Shown: piece after piece, positions 26,693 to 35,518 of the stretch
Position numbering within the stretch: the stretch's first letter is position 1
Layout of the letters: each line of letters starts with the position of its first letter
Translations under genes and position numbers: made by a program
Origin: Lujinxingia vulgaris
Lineage (GTDB): Bacteria > Myxococcota_A > Bradymonadia > Bradymonadales > Bradymonadaceae
Direction: 5' to 3'
DNA: 64,000 bases
Assembly: GCF_007997015.1 (NCBI RefSeq)
Contig: NZ_VOSM01000003.1
Span: 1 to 64,000 of the forward strand
The notes under the pieces: generated by a model
Seen by the model: the letters and a program-made list of their open reading frames with translations, nothing else
Database searches by the model: none
What the model was told of the DNA's origin: nothing

Positions 26693-27637
26693 ATGAAAAG
26701 CCTGCTCGATAGCATCGGCAACACGCCACTTATTCGCCTGAGCCGCATTGGCCGCGAGCTCCCCGTGCCCGTCTTTGTAAAATGCGAACACATGAACCCG
26801 GGAGGTTCAATCAAGGACCGCATCGCGTTGGCGATTATCGACGAGGCCGAGCGGCGCGGCGAGCTTCGGCCGGGAATGACGATCATCGAGGCCACTGCCG
26901 GTAATACCGGCATCGGGCTCGCGTTGGTCGCCGCCGCACGAGGTTACCGGATCGTGTGTGTGATGCCGGAGAAGATGTCGGAAGATAAACGCGCGTCGCT
27001 GCGTGCGATGGGAGCCAGGGTCATCGTCACGGCCAACGCGCCACCGTCGAGCCCGGAGAATTTTCAGAATGTGGCGCGGCGATTGGCCGAGGACGAAGGT
27101 TGGTTTTTGAGCGACCAGTTCAACAACCCCGCCAATATTAGCGCGCATGAGGAGGGAACCGGCCCGGAGGTCGTCGAACAACTCGGAGCTCCGGTCGGAG
27201 CTTTTGTCTCCGGTGCGGGCACCGGTGGCACGATCACCGGGGTTGGGCGGTACCTGAAATCCGTCGATACGCGTACGCGCGTCGTGCTGGCGGACCCCAT
27301 CGGATCTGGGCTTGCCGACTGGGTCGAGACGGGGACGCTCGGAGCGGATGGACCCTATGAGGTGGAGGGCATCGGCTCGAGCAAAGTTCCCAAAAACCTG
27401 GATAGGAGCGTCATCGATGCCGCCGAACGCGTCAGCGACGCGGAGAGTTTTGCGATGGTGCGCAGGCTTGTGCGCGACGAAGGTCTTTACGTGGGCGGCT
27501 CGGCCGGGGCGAACCTCGTGGCGGCGCTGCGGGTTGCGTCTCGGGGGGACGTGCACGGTCCGGTGGTCACGGTGATGTGCGACAGTTGGGACCGCTACCG
27601 GGGCAAAGCCTGGATGCAGGGCTGGGAGGATGCGTGA
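26693..27637 (+). CDS. cystathionine beta-synthase/cysteine synthase-like enzyme
   Basis: The 314-residue PLP enzyme has GNTPLIRLSRI, MNPGGSIKDRIAL (with the PLP lysine), GTGGTITGVGRYLK and GGSAGANLVAAL. VEGIGSSKVPKNLDRSVID and the C-terminal MCDSWDRYRGK pattern point to the cystathionine beta-synthase branch more than to CysK. It lacks the CBS-pair domain. It condenses serine or O-acetylserine with homocysteine or sulfide, with H2S as a possible side product. It follows the regulator and transporter with a cysteine desulfurase next, so a cysteine/sulfur module is likely. Confidence 0.82.
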   Translation: MKSLLDSIGNTPLIRLSRIGRELPVPVFVKCEHMNPGGSIKDRIALAIIDEAERRGELRPGMTIIEATAGNTGIGLALVAAARGYRIVCVMPEKMSEDKRASLRAMGARVIVTANAPPSSPENFQNVARRLAEDEGWFLSDQFNNPANISAHEEGTGPEVVEQLGAPVGAFVSGAGTGGTITGVGRYLKSVDTRTRVVLADPIGSGLADWVETGTLGADGPYEVEGIGSSKVPKNLDRSVIDAAERVSDAESFAMVRRLVRDEGLYVGGSAGANLVAALRVASRGDVHGPVVTVMCDSWDRYRGKAWMQGWEDA

Positions 27638-27737
27638 GTTCGTCGACTCAGCGTTTTCCAAATCGTTTGCTCTCTAGACCTCTCGTTATCAGGGCGGCGT
27701 TTTTCGTCGCCTCTGCCCTTAAAGTCTCGGAGCCAGG

Positions 27738-28877
27738 ATGACGCCCCACGAACATATTTACCTTGATCATAATGCCACGACGCCGCTGCTCCCGGAGGTG
27801 GTGGAGGCGATGTTGCCCTATCTCACCGAGCATTTTGGCAACCCCTCCAGTGGTCATGTTTTTGGTCAGCGTGCGGCGCGGGCGGTGGAGGCTGCGCGCG
27901 AGCAGGTTGCAGAGTTGTTGGGCTCCGACCCCGAGGAGATCGTGTTTACGTCAGGGGGGACGGAGGCCAACAACCTGGCGATTCGCGGTGTGATGGAAGA
28001 GGTCGGCTACCGGGGCGGTGTGTTGACCTCGGTGATCGAGCATCCCGCCACGCGCGAGCCCTGCACCTGGTTGGAAGAGCGGGGGACGAGGGTGATTCGA
28101 CAGGGTGTGGATGGGGAGGGACGCGTATCACTGACGGGGCTGGGCGAAGTGCGGGACGATGACGTGCGGCTGGTCACGGTGATGCATAGCAACAATGAGA
28201 CGGGTGTGTTGCAGCCCATCGAAGAGCTGGCGCGTTGGGGGCACGAGGTCGGGGCGCTGGTGCACACGGATGCGGCGCAGAGTGTGGGGAAGGTGCCCGT
28301 AAATGTGCGCGCACTTGGCGTCGATCTTCTCTCGGTGGCAGGACATAAACTCTACGCACCCAAGGGCGTGGGGGCGCTTTATGTGCGGCGCGGTGCCGGG
28401 TTGGCTCCGCAGATGCTCGGAGCGAGCCATGAAGGGGGGATGCGCGCGGGGACGGAGAACGTGGCGTCGATCGTGGGGCTGGGGGCGGCGTGTGCGGTGG
28501 CGCTGCGCGACCTGGAAGATGCTGGCGCACGTATGCAGCGGCTGCGCGACAGCCTGTGGGAGCGGCTGGCCGAGGACGTTGCGGGACTCAAGCTCACTGG
28601 CGAGTTGGCGCCGCGGCTTCCGAACACGCTGCACGTGCGTTTTCCAGGTGTCAGTGGGGATGCGCTGCTGGCGGCGGCTCCTGAGGTCGCGGCGTCGACG
28701 GGCTCGGCCTGCCATGTGGGACACACGCAGGCTTCGGCGGTGGTGCGGGCGATGGGGGTGGAGGAGGCCGACGCGCTGGGGTCGGTGCGCCTGAGCCTTG
28801 GCCGCGGCAGCTCGGCAACCGATGTGGAGCGAGCGGCTGTCGCGCTGGGTCGCGCGTGGCGCCGGCTGATGGGCTGA
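27738..28877 (+). CDS. cysteine desulfurase (NifS/IscS family)
   Basis: The 379-residue PLP enzyme opens with YLDHNATTPLLPEV and has FTSGGTEANNLAI, the lysine in VAGHKLYAPKGVG and the catalytic cysteine in TGSACHVGH. It removes sulfur (or selenium) from cysteine as an enzyme persulfide for Fe-S cluster, tRNA thiolation or selenium use. It follows the cystathionine-synthase-like gene by 100 bases. A tRNA selenation pair sits 7.4 kb downstream. No scaffold gene (iscU/sufU) is adjacent. Confidence 0.88.
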   Translation: MTPHEHIYLDHNATTPLLPEVVEAMLPYLTEHFGNPSSGHVFGQRAARAVEAAREQVAELLGSDPEEIVFTSGGTEANNLAIRGVMEEVGYRGGVLTSVIEHPATREPCTWLEERGTRVIRQGVDGEGRVSLTGLGEVRDDDVRLVTVMHSNNETGVLQPIEELARWGHEVGALVHTDAAQSVGKVPVNVRALGVDLLSVAGHKLYAPKGVGALYVRRGAGLAPQMLGASHEGGMRAGTENVASIVGLGAACAVALRDLEDAGARMQRLRDSLWERLAEDVAGLKLTGELAPRLPNTLHVRFPGVSGDALLAAAPEVAASTGSACHVGHTQASAVVRAMGVEEADALGSVRLSLGRGSSATDVERAAVALGRAWRRLMG

Positions 28878-28892
28878 AACGATAAGGAGGAG

Positions 28893-29538
28893 ATGATGCG
28901 AAAAGGAGAGCCGATGGGTACCCATCAACACTGGGACGACGTGTATACCAGGAGGCCTGCGGAGTCGGTGACCTGGTACCAGCCTCATCTGCAGCAGTCG
29001 CTGGCCTGGATTGAGCGTCATGCACCGGAGCAAGCTGCGCGTATCGTCGATGCTGGAGCAGGTGCGTCGACACTGGTCGATGATCTTCTGGCGCGCGGTT
29101 ATAGCAACCTCGCGCTCGTGGATCTCTCGCAGGAGGCGCTGGCGCAGAGCCGGGCGCGCCTGGGCGCGCGGGCCGAGGAGGTGGACTGGGTCGTCGATGA
29201 TGTGCGGGAGGCGCACTTTGAGGCGCAGAGTGTGGATGTGTCGCATGACCGCGCCGTGTTTCACTTTTTTGGCCGACCCGGACGCACAGAACGCCTATGT
29301 GGACGCGATGCACAGGAGCGTGCGGCCAGGCGGGCTTGTGATCATCGCGACGTTTGCCCCCAACAAACCCCAGCGTTGCAGTGGCTTGCCTACGCTGCGC
29401 TGCTCGCCCGAAGACATCGGTGAGGCGATGGGCGCCGGCTTTACGCTCGTGGATCGCGCTGCCGAGGAGCACATGACTCCCACGGGTGCGACGCAGAAGT
29501 TCTCGTACGCGTTACTACGCCGCAGCTCCCGGGTGTGA
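28893..29538 (+). pseudogene. class I SAM methyltransferase, frameshifted
   Basis: The first part has HWDDVYTRRPAESVTWYQPH and the SAM-binding region IVDAGAGASTLVDDLLARG. It ends out of frame after HFFGRP at a T6 run (29265-29270). In the next frame the natural continuation LADPDAQNAYVDAMHRSVRP leads to a normal C-terminus ending at 29538. Removing one T gives HFLADP and one intact protein of about 214 residues. The start is ATG 28893, 28896 or 28914. It is probably a small-molecule methyltransferase; whether the gene is dead or misread is open. Confidence 0.75.
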
Positions 29539-29699
29539 GCCGCGCCTGTGATGCTGCATGACGCGTGCGCATTGGCGGGCGCCTTCTTTACCACCCACCA
29601 TGGGAGGGGGGATGTGTGGCTAAGTTGGCGTCGGTGCTCAGGATTTGAGCGTAAACACAGGAGTGGCCAGAGGTTGACGTCCCCGGATGATGAGGTGCA

Positions 29700-31040
29700 A
29701 TGAGCGATCGCAGCGCGAACTACGAGCAGGACAGTCTGGGGCTGTGGCAGACCGTGGCCATGGGGACCGGCGTGATGATCGGGGCGGGGATCTTTGCGCT
29801 GACCGGTCAGATCGGGGAGTTGGCCGGCGGGCTCTTTCCGGTGGCCTTCATCGTGGCGGCCATCGTCAGCGGGTTCAGCGCTTACAGTTATATCAAGGTG
29901 GCCAGCGCGTACCCCTCGGCCGGGGGGATCGCAATGATTCTCAAAAAGGCCTACGGGAGTTCTACGGTGACCGGGGCTGCGTCGCTTTTGATGGCGCTCT
30001 CGATGGTCATCAACGAAAGTCTCGTCGCACGTACCTTCGGTACGTACACCCTGCAGCTCTTCGAGGGGGAGGTTTCGCAGATCTGGGTGCCGGTGCTGGC
30101 GGTGGGGCTGATTGTGCTGGCGTTCGTGGTAAACTTGGCGGGAAACAAAGTGATCGGCACCGTCTCCAATGTGAGCGCGGTGTTGAAGATCGGGGGGCTG
30201 CTGGTTTTTGCGGCCATTGCGGTGGTGGCCTCCGGGGTGGAGTTGCAGGTTGCGGTGTGGCCGCCCGCAGGGGAGTCCGGCCCTGCGGGGTTCGTGGGTG
30301 GGGTCGCGCTGGGTATTCTGGCCTTTAAGGGGTTTACCACGATCACCAACAGCGGCGATGAGGTCAGCGACCCGGAGAAGAACGTGGGGCGAGCGATTGT
30401 GATCTCGTTGCTGATCTGCCTGGTGGTGTACCTGGCGGTGACCTATGCGGTGTCGTCGAGCTTAAGCCTGGACGAGCTGCTCGCGGCCCGGGATTACGCG
30501 CTGGCCGAGGCGGCGCGTCCGGCGATCGGGGGCTACGGGACGCTGTTCACCGTGACTATCGCGATCATCGCGACGGCCTCGGGCTTGCTCGCGAGCACCT
30601 TCGCGGTCTCGCGAATGCTGGCGATGCTCACCGATATGGACCTGATTCCGCACCGGCATTTCGGGATGCCGGGCGACATTCAAAAGCATACGCTGGTTTA
30701 CACGGTGGTCGTCGCGGCGCTGCTGGCGGCGATTTTCGATCTGTCGCGCATCGCGTCGATGGGGGCGATCTTCTATCTGGTGATGGATATCGCCATCCAC
30801 GTGGGGGTGTACCGCCACCTGCGCGGCGATGTGGGCGCGCGTGCGTCGGTGCTCCTGGCAGCCGTCGTCCTCGATGCGGTGGTACTCGCCGGATTTTTAT
30901 GGGTGAAGATCGAGAGCGACCCGTTGATCGTGGTGATCAGCGTTGTGGGGGTAGGTGCCGTCTTTGCCTTTGAGCGCTTTTATCTGAGACGACTTCGAGA
31001 AGGCGATGACGCGTCGGAGTTGGAAGCCGCTGAGGCCTAA
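29700..31040 (+). CDS. APC-family amino acid permease
   Basis: The 446-residue protein has about twelve membrane spans and APC motifs: GTGVMIGAGIFALTGQIGEL, KGFTTITNSGDEVSDPEKNV and SRMLAMLTDMDLIPHRHFG. It probably imports amino acids or polyamines by proton symport. The ORF stop overlaps the stop of alkB by four bases in a convergent arrangement. A 161-bp gap without a gene precedes it. Confidence 0.88.
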   Translation: MSDRSANYEQDSLGLWQTVAMGTGVMIGAGIFALTGQIGELAGGLFPVAFIVAAIVSGFSAYSYIKVASAYPSAGGIAMILKKAYGSSTVTGAASLLMALSMVINESLVARTFGTYTLQLFEGEVSQIWVPVLAVGLIVLAFVVNLAGNKVIGTVSNVSAVLKIGGLLVFAAIAVVASGVELQVAVWPPAGESGPAGFVGGVALGILAFKGFTTITNSGDEVSDPEKNVGRAIVISLLICLVVYLAVTYAVSSSLSLDELLAARDYALAEAARPAIGGYGTLFTVTIAIIATASGLLASTFAVSRMLAMLTDMDLIPHRHFGMPGDIQKHTLVYTVVVAALLAAIFDLSRIASMGAIFYLVMDIAIHVGVYRHLRGDVGARASVLLAAVVLDAVVLAGFLWVKIESDPLIVVISVVGVGAVFAFERFYLRRLREGDDASELEAAEA

Positions 31041-31690
31041 CCGGCACGCCGAAAGGTCAGGTTGATGCGTCGCGGGCCTACCAGTCGATGGTCGTTGTGT
31101 TTGAGGGGAAGGATGCCATGGAAGCGCAGGCGATCTTCGCCGCCCCAGACGACGACATCGCCGTGGCGAAGGTGAACGCGCTCGGTGGGATCGCTGCGCT
31201 GCATGCCGCCGAAGAGAAAGGTCGCCGGGATGCCAAGAGAGACTGAGACGATCGGGGCGCCGAGATTGCGCTCGTCGCGGTCCTGGTGCAGCGACATGCG
31301 CGCTCCCGGCAGGTACCGGTTGATCAGACAGGCGTCAGGCGTGAAGTCGGCAAACCCCGCGGCGAGGGCGGCTTCTTGCGCCAGGTTCAACAGAAGATCG
31401 GGCATCGCCGGCCAGGGCTTGCCGCTTAAGGGATCGAGGGCGCTGTAGCGGTAGCCGCGCGCATCGGAGATCCACCCCAGAGATCCGCAGCTTGTCATCG
31501 CGACCGACATTGTGTGGCCGCCCGGCGTTCGCATGTTGCGAAAGGGGGAGAGCGTCTCCACACGGTCGATGGCCTCCAGAAGCGCGGAGGCCCGGTCGCG
31601 CGCGAAGGCGCGTAACACGAAGGAGGCCGGGCCAAGCTGCTCGGTGGTGGGGCCGCCGAGGGCGTCGTCGTCGAAGAGGGAGAAGGTCAT
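31037..31690 (-). CDS. alkB: AlkB oxidative DNA/RNA demethylase
   Basis: The 217-residue protein has the dioxygenase motif SLHQDRDE (HxD of the iron site), GDVVVWGGEDRLRFHG (distal histidine) and RRINLTFR (2-oxoglutarate arginines), and it starts MTFSLF. It removes 1-methyladenine and 3-methylcytosine by oxidation. Start ATG 31690 gives the normal length of about 216. Its stop overlaps the permease stop. A further base-repair gene, alkC-like, lies at 60962. Confidence 0.9.
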   Translation of the reverse strand: MTFSLFDDDALGGPTTEQLGPASFVLRAFARDRASALLEAIDRVETLSPFRNMRTPGGHTMSVAMTSCGSLGWISDARGYRYSALDPLSGKPWPAMPDLLLNLAQEAALAAGFADFTPDACLINRYLPGARMSLHQDRDERNLGAPIVSVSLGIPATFLFGGMQRSDPTERVHLRHGDVVVWGGEDRLRFHGILPLKHNDHRLVGPRRINLTFRRAG

Positions 31691-31736
31691 GAGTAAGCGT
31701 AGCGAGGTGGCGGGGAGGGAAAGAAGCCTTTCGTAC

Positions 31737-31775
31737 GGTCGGGGGCGATCGTTGTCGTGAACAAAGCCCCCGACC
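31737..31775 (-). terminator. hairpin after the quinone-oxidoreductase-like gene
   Basis: GGTCGGGGGC pairs perfectly with GCCCCCGACC around a 19-base loop, just past the end of the minus-strand gene at 31782. No U-run follows. It could be a weak terminator between that gene and alkB. Confidence 0.45.
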
Positions 31776-31781
31776 GAAGAT

Positions 31782-32771
31782 CTACTCGGCGATTGAAAGG
31801 ACAGTCTTTCCAGCCACCGAGCCTCGCTCCACAATGTCGTGTGCTTGTGCGACTTGAGCAAGGGGGAAGACCTTGCCGACGATCGGCCGCATCAGCCCAT
31901 CTTCAAGAAGGTCTGCAATTTCCTGAAGATCTTCACCGCGCGGCTCGACCCAGACCTGTTCAAAACGTTTCTTGTAGCCGAAGAAGCTCGCGGCCGGATG
32001 AAGCAGGGGGAAACAGAAGCCGGCCAGCGTGGCGACGTTTCGGACGTAGACGCCCTGCGGAGTGAGCACGTGACAGCACTGCCCAAAGGTGCGGTTGGCG
32101 ACGACGTCGTAGATCACGTCGTAACGCTCTTCCTGATCGCAGAAGTCGACGCGCGTGTAGTCGATGACCTCTGCTGCCCCCAGAGCCGTCATCAGATCCG
32201 CGTTGGAAGGACCGCATACTGCGCTGACCTCCGCGCCAAGGGCGACGGCAAGTTGAAGCGCGAAGGTGCCAACACCCCCGGAAGCGCCGTTGATTAAGAC
32301 ACGGTCGCCCGAGCGAACCTGAGCTTTGTGCACGAGCGCCTGATAGGCGGTGAGGGCGGCCAGCGGGACGGCGGCCGCCTCGGTATGCGAGATGTTTTCG
32401 GGCTTGAGGCTCAGCGTGTCGGCGCGCGTGACTACGTATTCAGCGTGGCTGCCGCTGAGCGCAAAGCCGTTGCATGCCGGTGACGCGTTGGCGTCGACCA
32501 TGCAGAAGACCTCGTCCCCAACTTCAAAGTCAGTGACCTCCGAGCCCACGCGTACGATGGTCCCTGAGGCGTCGTTGCCCAGGATGAGCGGAAAGTTACG
32601 CGGTGCAAGCCAGCGCAACTCCCCGTTGCGCGTCTTCGTATCGAGCGGGTTCAGCGAGGCTGCAGCGACTTTGATCACCACCTGGTTCGGGGCACATGCC
32701 GGTTCGGGGGCGTCGTCCACGAGCATAAGTTTTGACACGTCGCCGTAACCCTGAAGCGTGACTGCTTTCAC
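31782..32771 (-). CDS. MDR-superfamily NAD(P)H oxidoreductase, quinone-reductase-like
   Basis: The 329-residue protein has the zinc-free MDR pattern: DASGTIVRVGSEV near the N-terminus and the Rossmann motif LINGASGGVGTFALQLAVAL. This is the alcohol dehydrogenase/quinone oxidoreductase group. GTG 32771 follows AGGA at good spacing, and no in-frame ATG fits. It probably reduces quinones or enones with NADPH. It appears to stand alone with its own promoter. Confidence 0.82.
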   Translation of the reverse strand: MKAVTLQGYGDVSKLMLVDDAPEPACAPNQVVIKVAAASLNPLDTKTRNGELRWLAPRNFPLILGNDASGTIVRVGSEVTDFEVGDEVFCMVDANASPACNGFALSGSHAEYVVTRADTLSLKPENISHTEAAAVPLAALTAYQALVHKAQVRSGDRVLINGASGGVGTFALQLAVALGAEVSAVCGPSNADLMTALGAAEVIDYTRVDFCDQEERYDVIYDVVANRTFGQCCHVLTPQGVYVRNVATLAGFCFPLLHPAASFFGYKKRFEQVWVEPRGEDLQEIADLLEDGLMRPIVGKVFPLAQVAQAHDIVERGSVAGKTVLSIAE

Positions 32772-33062
32772 GTTGGAGTCCTGGAGTTCATCGGGGGAAG
32801 TGAGGTCTGGCGCCAAACCATGCGATGAGCGCCAGCTCGCGAGCCCCAAGAGTTAAGCGCGCGCCGGGCGGAGTCAAACCAGTCGCGTTTTGTTGGCTTG
32901 ATGGAGCCCAGGGGTGTTGCGGGGAACGCCAGGGCGTCGGAGGGAGCACCCTATGATGAGGAGGTCTCGGACTTACACTCTTTTCATATCGCGAGTAGCC
33001 CCCCGACGCCGTGAGGTTGTTCGGGACCGTTCATTTATAGGAAGCAGACGAAAGGAGCAGGC

Positions 33063-33875
33063 ATGAGGGTGTCAGGTAAGGTCGTGGTCGTGACCGGTGC
33101 GGGCAGCGGGATAGGACGAGAGTTGGTCGTGGCGTTGCTTGCGCAGGGGGCGCGGGTAGCGGCGGTCGATCTCAAGGAGGAGGGGCTTGAGGGACTTGTG
33201 GCGTCGAGTCAGGGAGGCGAAGGGTTGTCCACCCACCAGCTTGATGTCACGGACCGGCGTGCGGTGCGGGCACTGCCTGAAGAGGTTATCGCGCATCACG
33301 GGGCGGTGGACGTGGTGATCAACAACGCCGGAATTATTCAGCCCTTTGAGCGTGTGCATGAGTTGAGCGATGAGGTGATCGAGCGCACCATGGACGTGAA
33401 TTTCTATGGCACGTTGTGGATGGTGCGAGCGTTTTTGCCGCACTTGTTGGAGCGCCCGGAGGCCTATCTCGTGAATGTCGCGAGCATGGGGGCCTTTTTG
33501 CCGGTACCGGGCCAGGCGATCTACGGGGCGTCGAAGGCGGCGGTGAAGCTGATGACCGAGGGGCTCTACGCTGAATTGATGGAGACCTCCGTTCGCGTCT
33601 CGTTGGTGATGCCTGGCGCTGTGGCTACGGACATCGCCGCGAACTCGGGTGTCTCGATGAACGACGCTGACGGCGGGAGTGAGCCCGACGAGGGCTATCA
33701 CGCCCTCGCTGCGGATAAGGCCGCCGCGATTATTCTGGAGGGGATCGAGGATGAAGACCTCCACATTCTGGTGGGGTCTGACGCCAGGCTCATGCAGCTC
33801 GCGAATCGCATCGCTCCGAAGAGCTCTATTCGTTTGATCCAGAGGAAGATGCGCGATCTGCTCGGGGATGCATGA
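33063..33875 (+). CDS. short-chain dehydrogenase/reductase
   Basis: The 270-residue classical SDR has VTGAGSGIGREL (cofactor), NNAGI, and YGASKAAVK (catalytic YxxxK). The C-terminus is unusual for being rich in acidic residues (NDADGGSEPDEGYH), followed by a hydrophobic-basic tail. ATG 33063 sits about six bases after AAAGGAG. It may oxidise or reduce a steroid-like or sugar substrate. A lipoprotein gene follows after 124 bases. Confidence 0.85.
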   Translation: MRVSGKVVVVTGAGSGIGRELVVALLAQGARVAAVDLKEEGLEGLVASSQGGEGLSTHQLDVTDRRAVRALPEEVIAHHGAVDVVINNAGIIQPFERVHELSDEVIERTMDVNFYGTLWMVRAFLPHLLERPEAYLVNVASMGAFLPVPGQAIYGASKAAVKLMTEGLYAELMETSVRVSLVMPGAVATDIAANSGVSMNDADGGSEPDEGYHALAADKAAAIILEGIEDEDLHILVGSDARLMQLANRIAPKSSIRLIQRKMRDLLGDA

Positions 33876-33999
33876 ACACGACGCGTTGCGGAAGGCGGTC
33901 GTTGAATACTATGAGTGACTGGTGCGTCATTCGCGCGTGGATGGTCTCGAAGAGTGGCTTCGAGCTGTCAATGAGGACACCGGTTTGAATGGAGTATGT

Positions 34000-34590
34000 A
34001 TGAAGTGGAAGACGCTGTTGCTGATGATGTGTGTGGGCCTGGCTTGCGCGTGTGGCGAAGCCGAGGGTGATGATACGACGAACGATCAGCCCGATGCTGG
34101 CAATGAGGAACAGGACACTTCCGATGACGAGAACCCGGCCAACGCCGGTACGTTCGACCTGACGGTTCAGGAGACGAATATCGGTACGCCGCCGGCCGTG
34201 GAGCTTGAGGGGCAGACGAATGAAGCCAGCGCGGAGTTCGGGGCGAGTGTGTCGGAGGGGCGGCTTCGGGTGGTTGCGAGCGATGATCGCTTTAAGCTGA
34301 CGATTGGTATCGACACCTCGGAGAACAACACTCTTCCGGGGGAGAAAGCGACCACCTCAGGGTTTGCGGTTGATACCTTCGCTATTCTCGAGATCGATAA
34401 CATCTACCACGGTATGCAGGGCGGAGGGTCGGTGAACTTTGACGCCTGCCCGCAGGAGGTGGGGGATCGTGTGACGCTCACCCTCAACGAGGTGCGTTTG
34501 GCCTCGGATACGAGTGACCACATCAAGAACACCTCGGGAACCGTGGAGGTGGAGGTCTATGAGAGTGATGGATCGCTCTATTGTGAGTGA
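34000..34590 (+). CDS. acidic small lipoprotein
   Basis: ATG 34000 gives a 196-residue protein whose signal ends LACAC, a lipobox. A long acidic, Asn/Asp-rich linker (NDQPDAGNEEQDTSDDENP) follows, then a beta-rich domain with EGRLRVVASDDRFKLTIG and two later cysteines. It is probably surface- or periplasm-facing. A perfect 22-bp hairpin terminator lies 52 bases downstream. No family is recognised. Confidence 0.7.
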   Translation: MKWKTLLLMMCVGLACACGEAEGDDTTNDQPDAGNEEQDTSDDENPANAGTFDLTVQETNIGTPPAVELEGQTNEASAEFGASVSEGRLRVVASDDRFKLTIGIDTSENNTLPGEKATTSGFAVDTFAILEIDNIYHGMQGGGSVNFDACPQEVGDRVTLTLNEVRLASDTSDHIKNTSGTVEVEVYESDGSLYCE

Positions 34591-34641
34591 GCGGGAATGA
34601 AGGGACCGAGGGGGTACGGGCATATGGTCCTTTCAAAGAGC

Positions 34642-34690
34642 CAAAAGCCCGGGGGGACCGACGCGGCACGTCGGTCCCCCCGGGCTTTTG
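34642..34690. terminator. bidirectional intrinsic terminator with 22-bp perfect stem
   Basis: Arms CAAAAGCCCGGGGGGACC... and its exact complement, each 22 bases (34642-34663 and 34669-34690), enclose the 5-base loop CGGCA. The outer AAAA/TTTT blocks act as U-tracts on either strand. It lies between the convergent lipoprotein gene and the gene at 34727, so it should stop both. Confidence 0.9.
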
Positions 34691-34726
34691 CGTGCGAAGG
34701 TTGCCGGTAAAGGCAACGTATCGCGT

Positions 34727-35518
34727 TTAATGCGCCGAGGGCTGGGGGGAGCCAACTTCGTCGGACGCCGGGAGGGTGCCGTCGGTCGTGGTGATCTGCG
34801 CAGGTGCGTTGTCTTCAGGGACTTCCTGGCCGGACGACCTGGAGACGGTAGGGCGTACGCGCTCCGCAAGCTCGTGAGCGTCGGCCATGCGGAAGACGTT
34901 CTCCAGAGTACTGGCGGCGATCTTGTAGGTCATCGCCCAGTCGTCGAGCGCGCGGTTGCGGCGAGTGAGGAGCGCTTCGGCCTTACGCTGCTCGTGAACG
35001 ACACAGGCGGAGAGCTCTTTGTAGCGCTTGTGAAGCGCGGCGATCTCGCGGGCGAGGTTTCGGGTGTGGATCTCATTGCCGATGACGGTGAAGGTTTCGT
35101 CGGCGTCGGCGAGGCTGCGGGCGACGTTGTCGGCGAAAGCCTCAAGTTCGACACCGGAGCGAGGAGTTCTCCCGTCCAGACCAAAGCGTTTTGGAAGTTC
35201 GGAGTCGACCAACGCCAGGGAAGCGCGCGAGGTCGCCAGCGTTCCGGCGAGTTCGGCGCCGCAATCGTCGCGCTGGGAGCGTAGTTCTTTGTCTCCCGAG
35301 CGTTCGCGGGCCAACTCAATGGCTGCCTCGTAGAGTCTGGCCGTCTTCTCTTCCAGCGTGTCTCTCTGGAGAAGGATCCACCAGCGCCAGTCCTCCTCTC
35401 GGTAGCCGGTGAGGGCAACCAGCGCCGCCAGGATGGTCTTGAGGTTGGAGTCAACCGCAGAGATGACGTAACGAGCGCATTTGACGCGGTTTTCGGTCGT
35501 CTTACCCACTTTGTTCAT
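34727..35518 (-). CDS. hypothetical helical/coiled-coil protein
   Basis: The 263-residue protein is almost wholly helical, with heptad-like stretches (ALHKRYKELSACVVHEQRKA, RNLAREIAALHK) and no signal or membrane segment. ATG 35518 follows AGGAGG six bases away. The C-terminal 50 residues are low-complexity (ITTTDGTLPASDEVGSPQ). It may be a structural or DNA-organising protein. No family is recognised. Confidence 0.7.
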   Translation of the reverse strand: MNKVGKTTENRVKCARYVISAVDSNLKTILAALVALTGYREEDWRWWILLQRDTLEEKTARLYEAAIELARERSGDKELRSQRDDCGAELAGTLATSRASLALVDSELPKRFGLDGRTPRSGVELEAFADNVARSLADADETFTVIGNEIHTRNLAREIAALHKRYKELSACVVHEQRKAEALLTRRNRALDDWAMTYKIAASTLENVFRMADAHELAERVRPTVSRSSGQEVPEDNAPAQITTTDGTLPASDEVGSPQPSAH

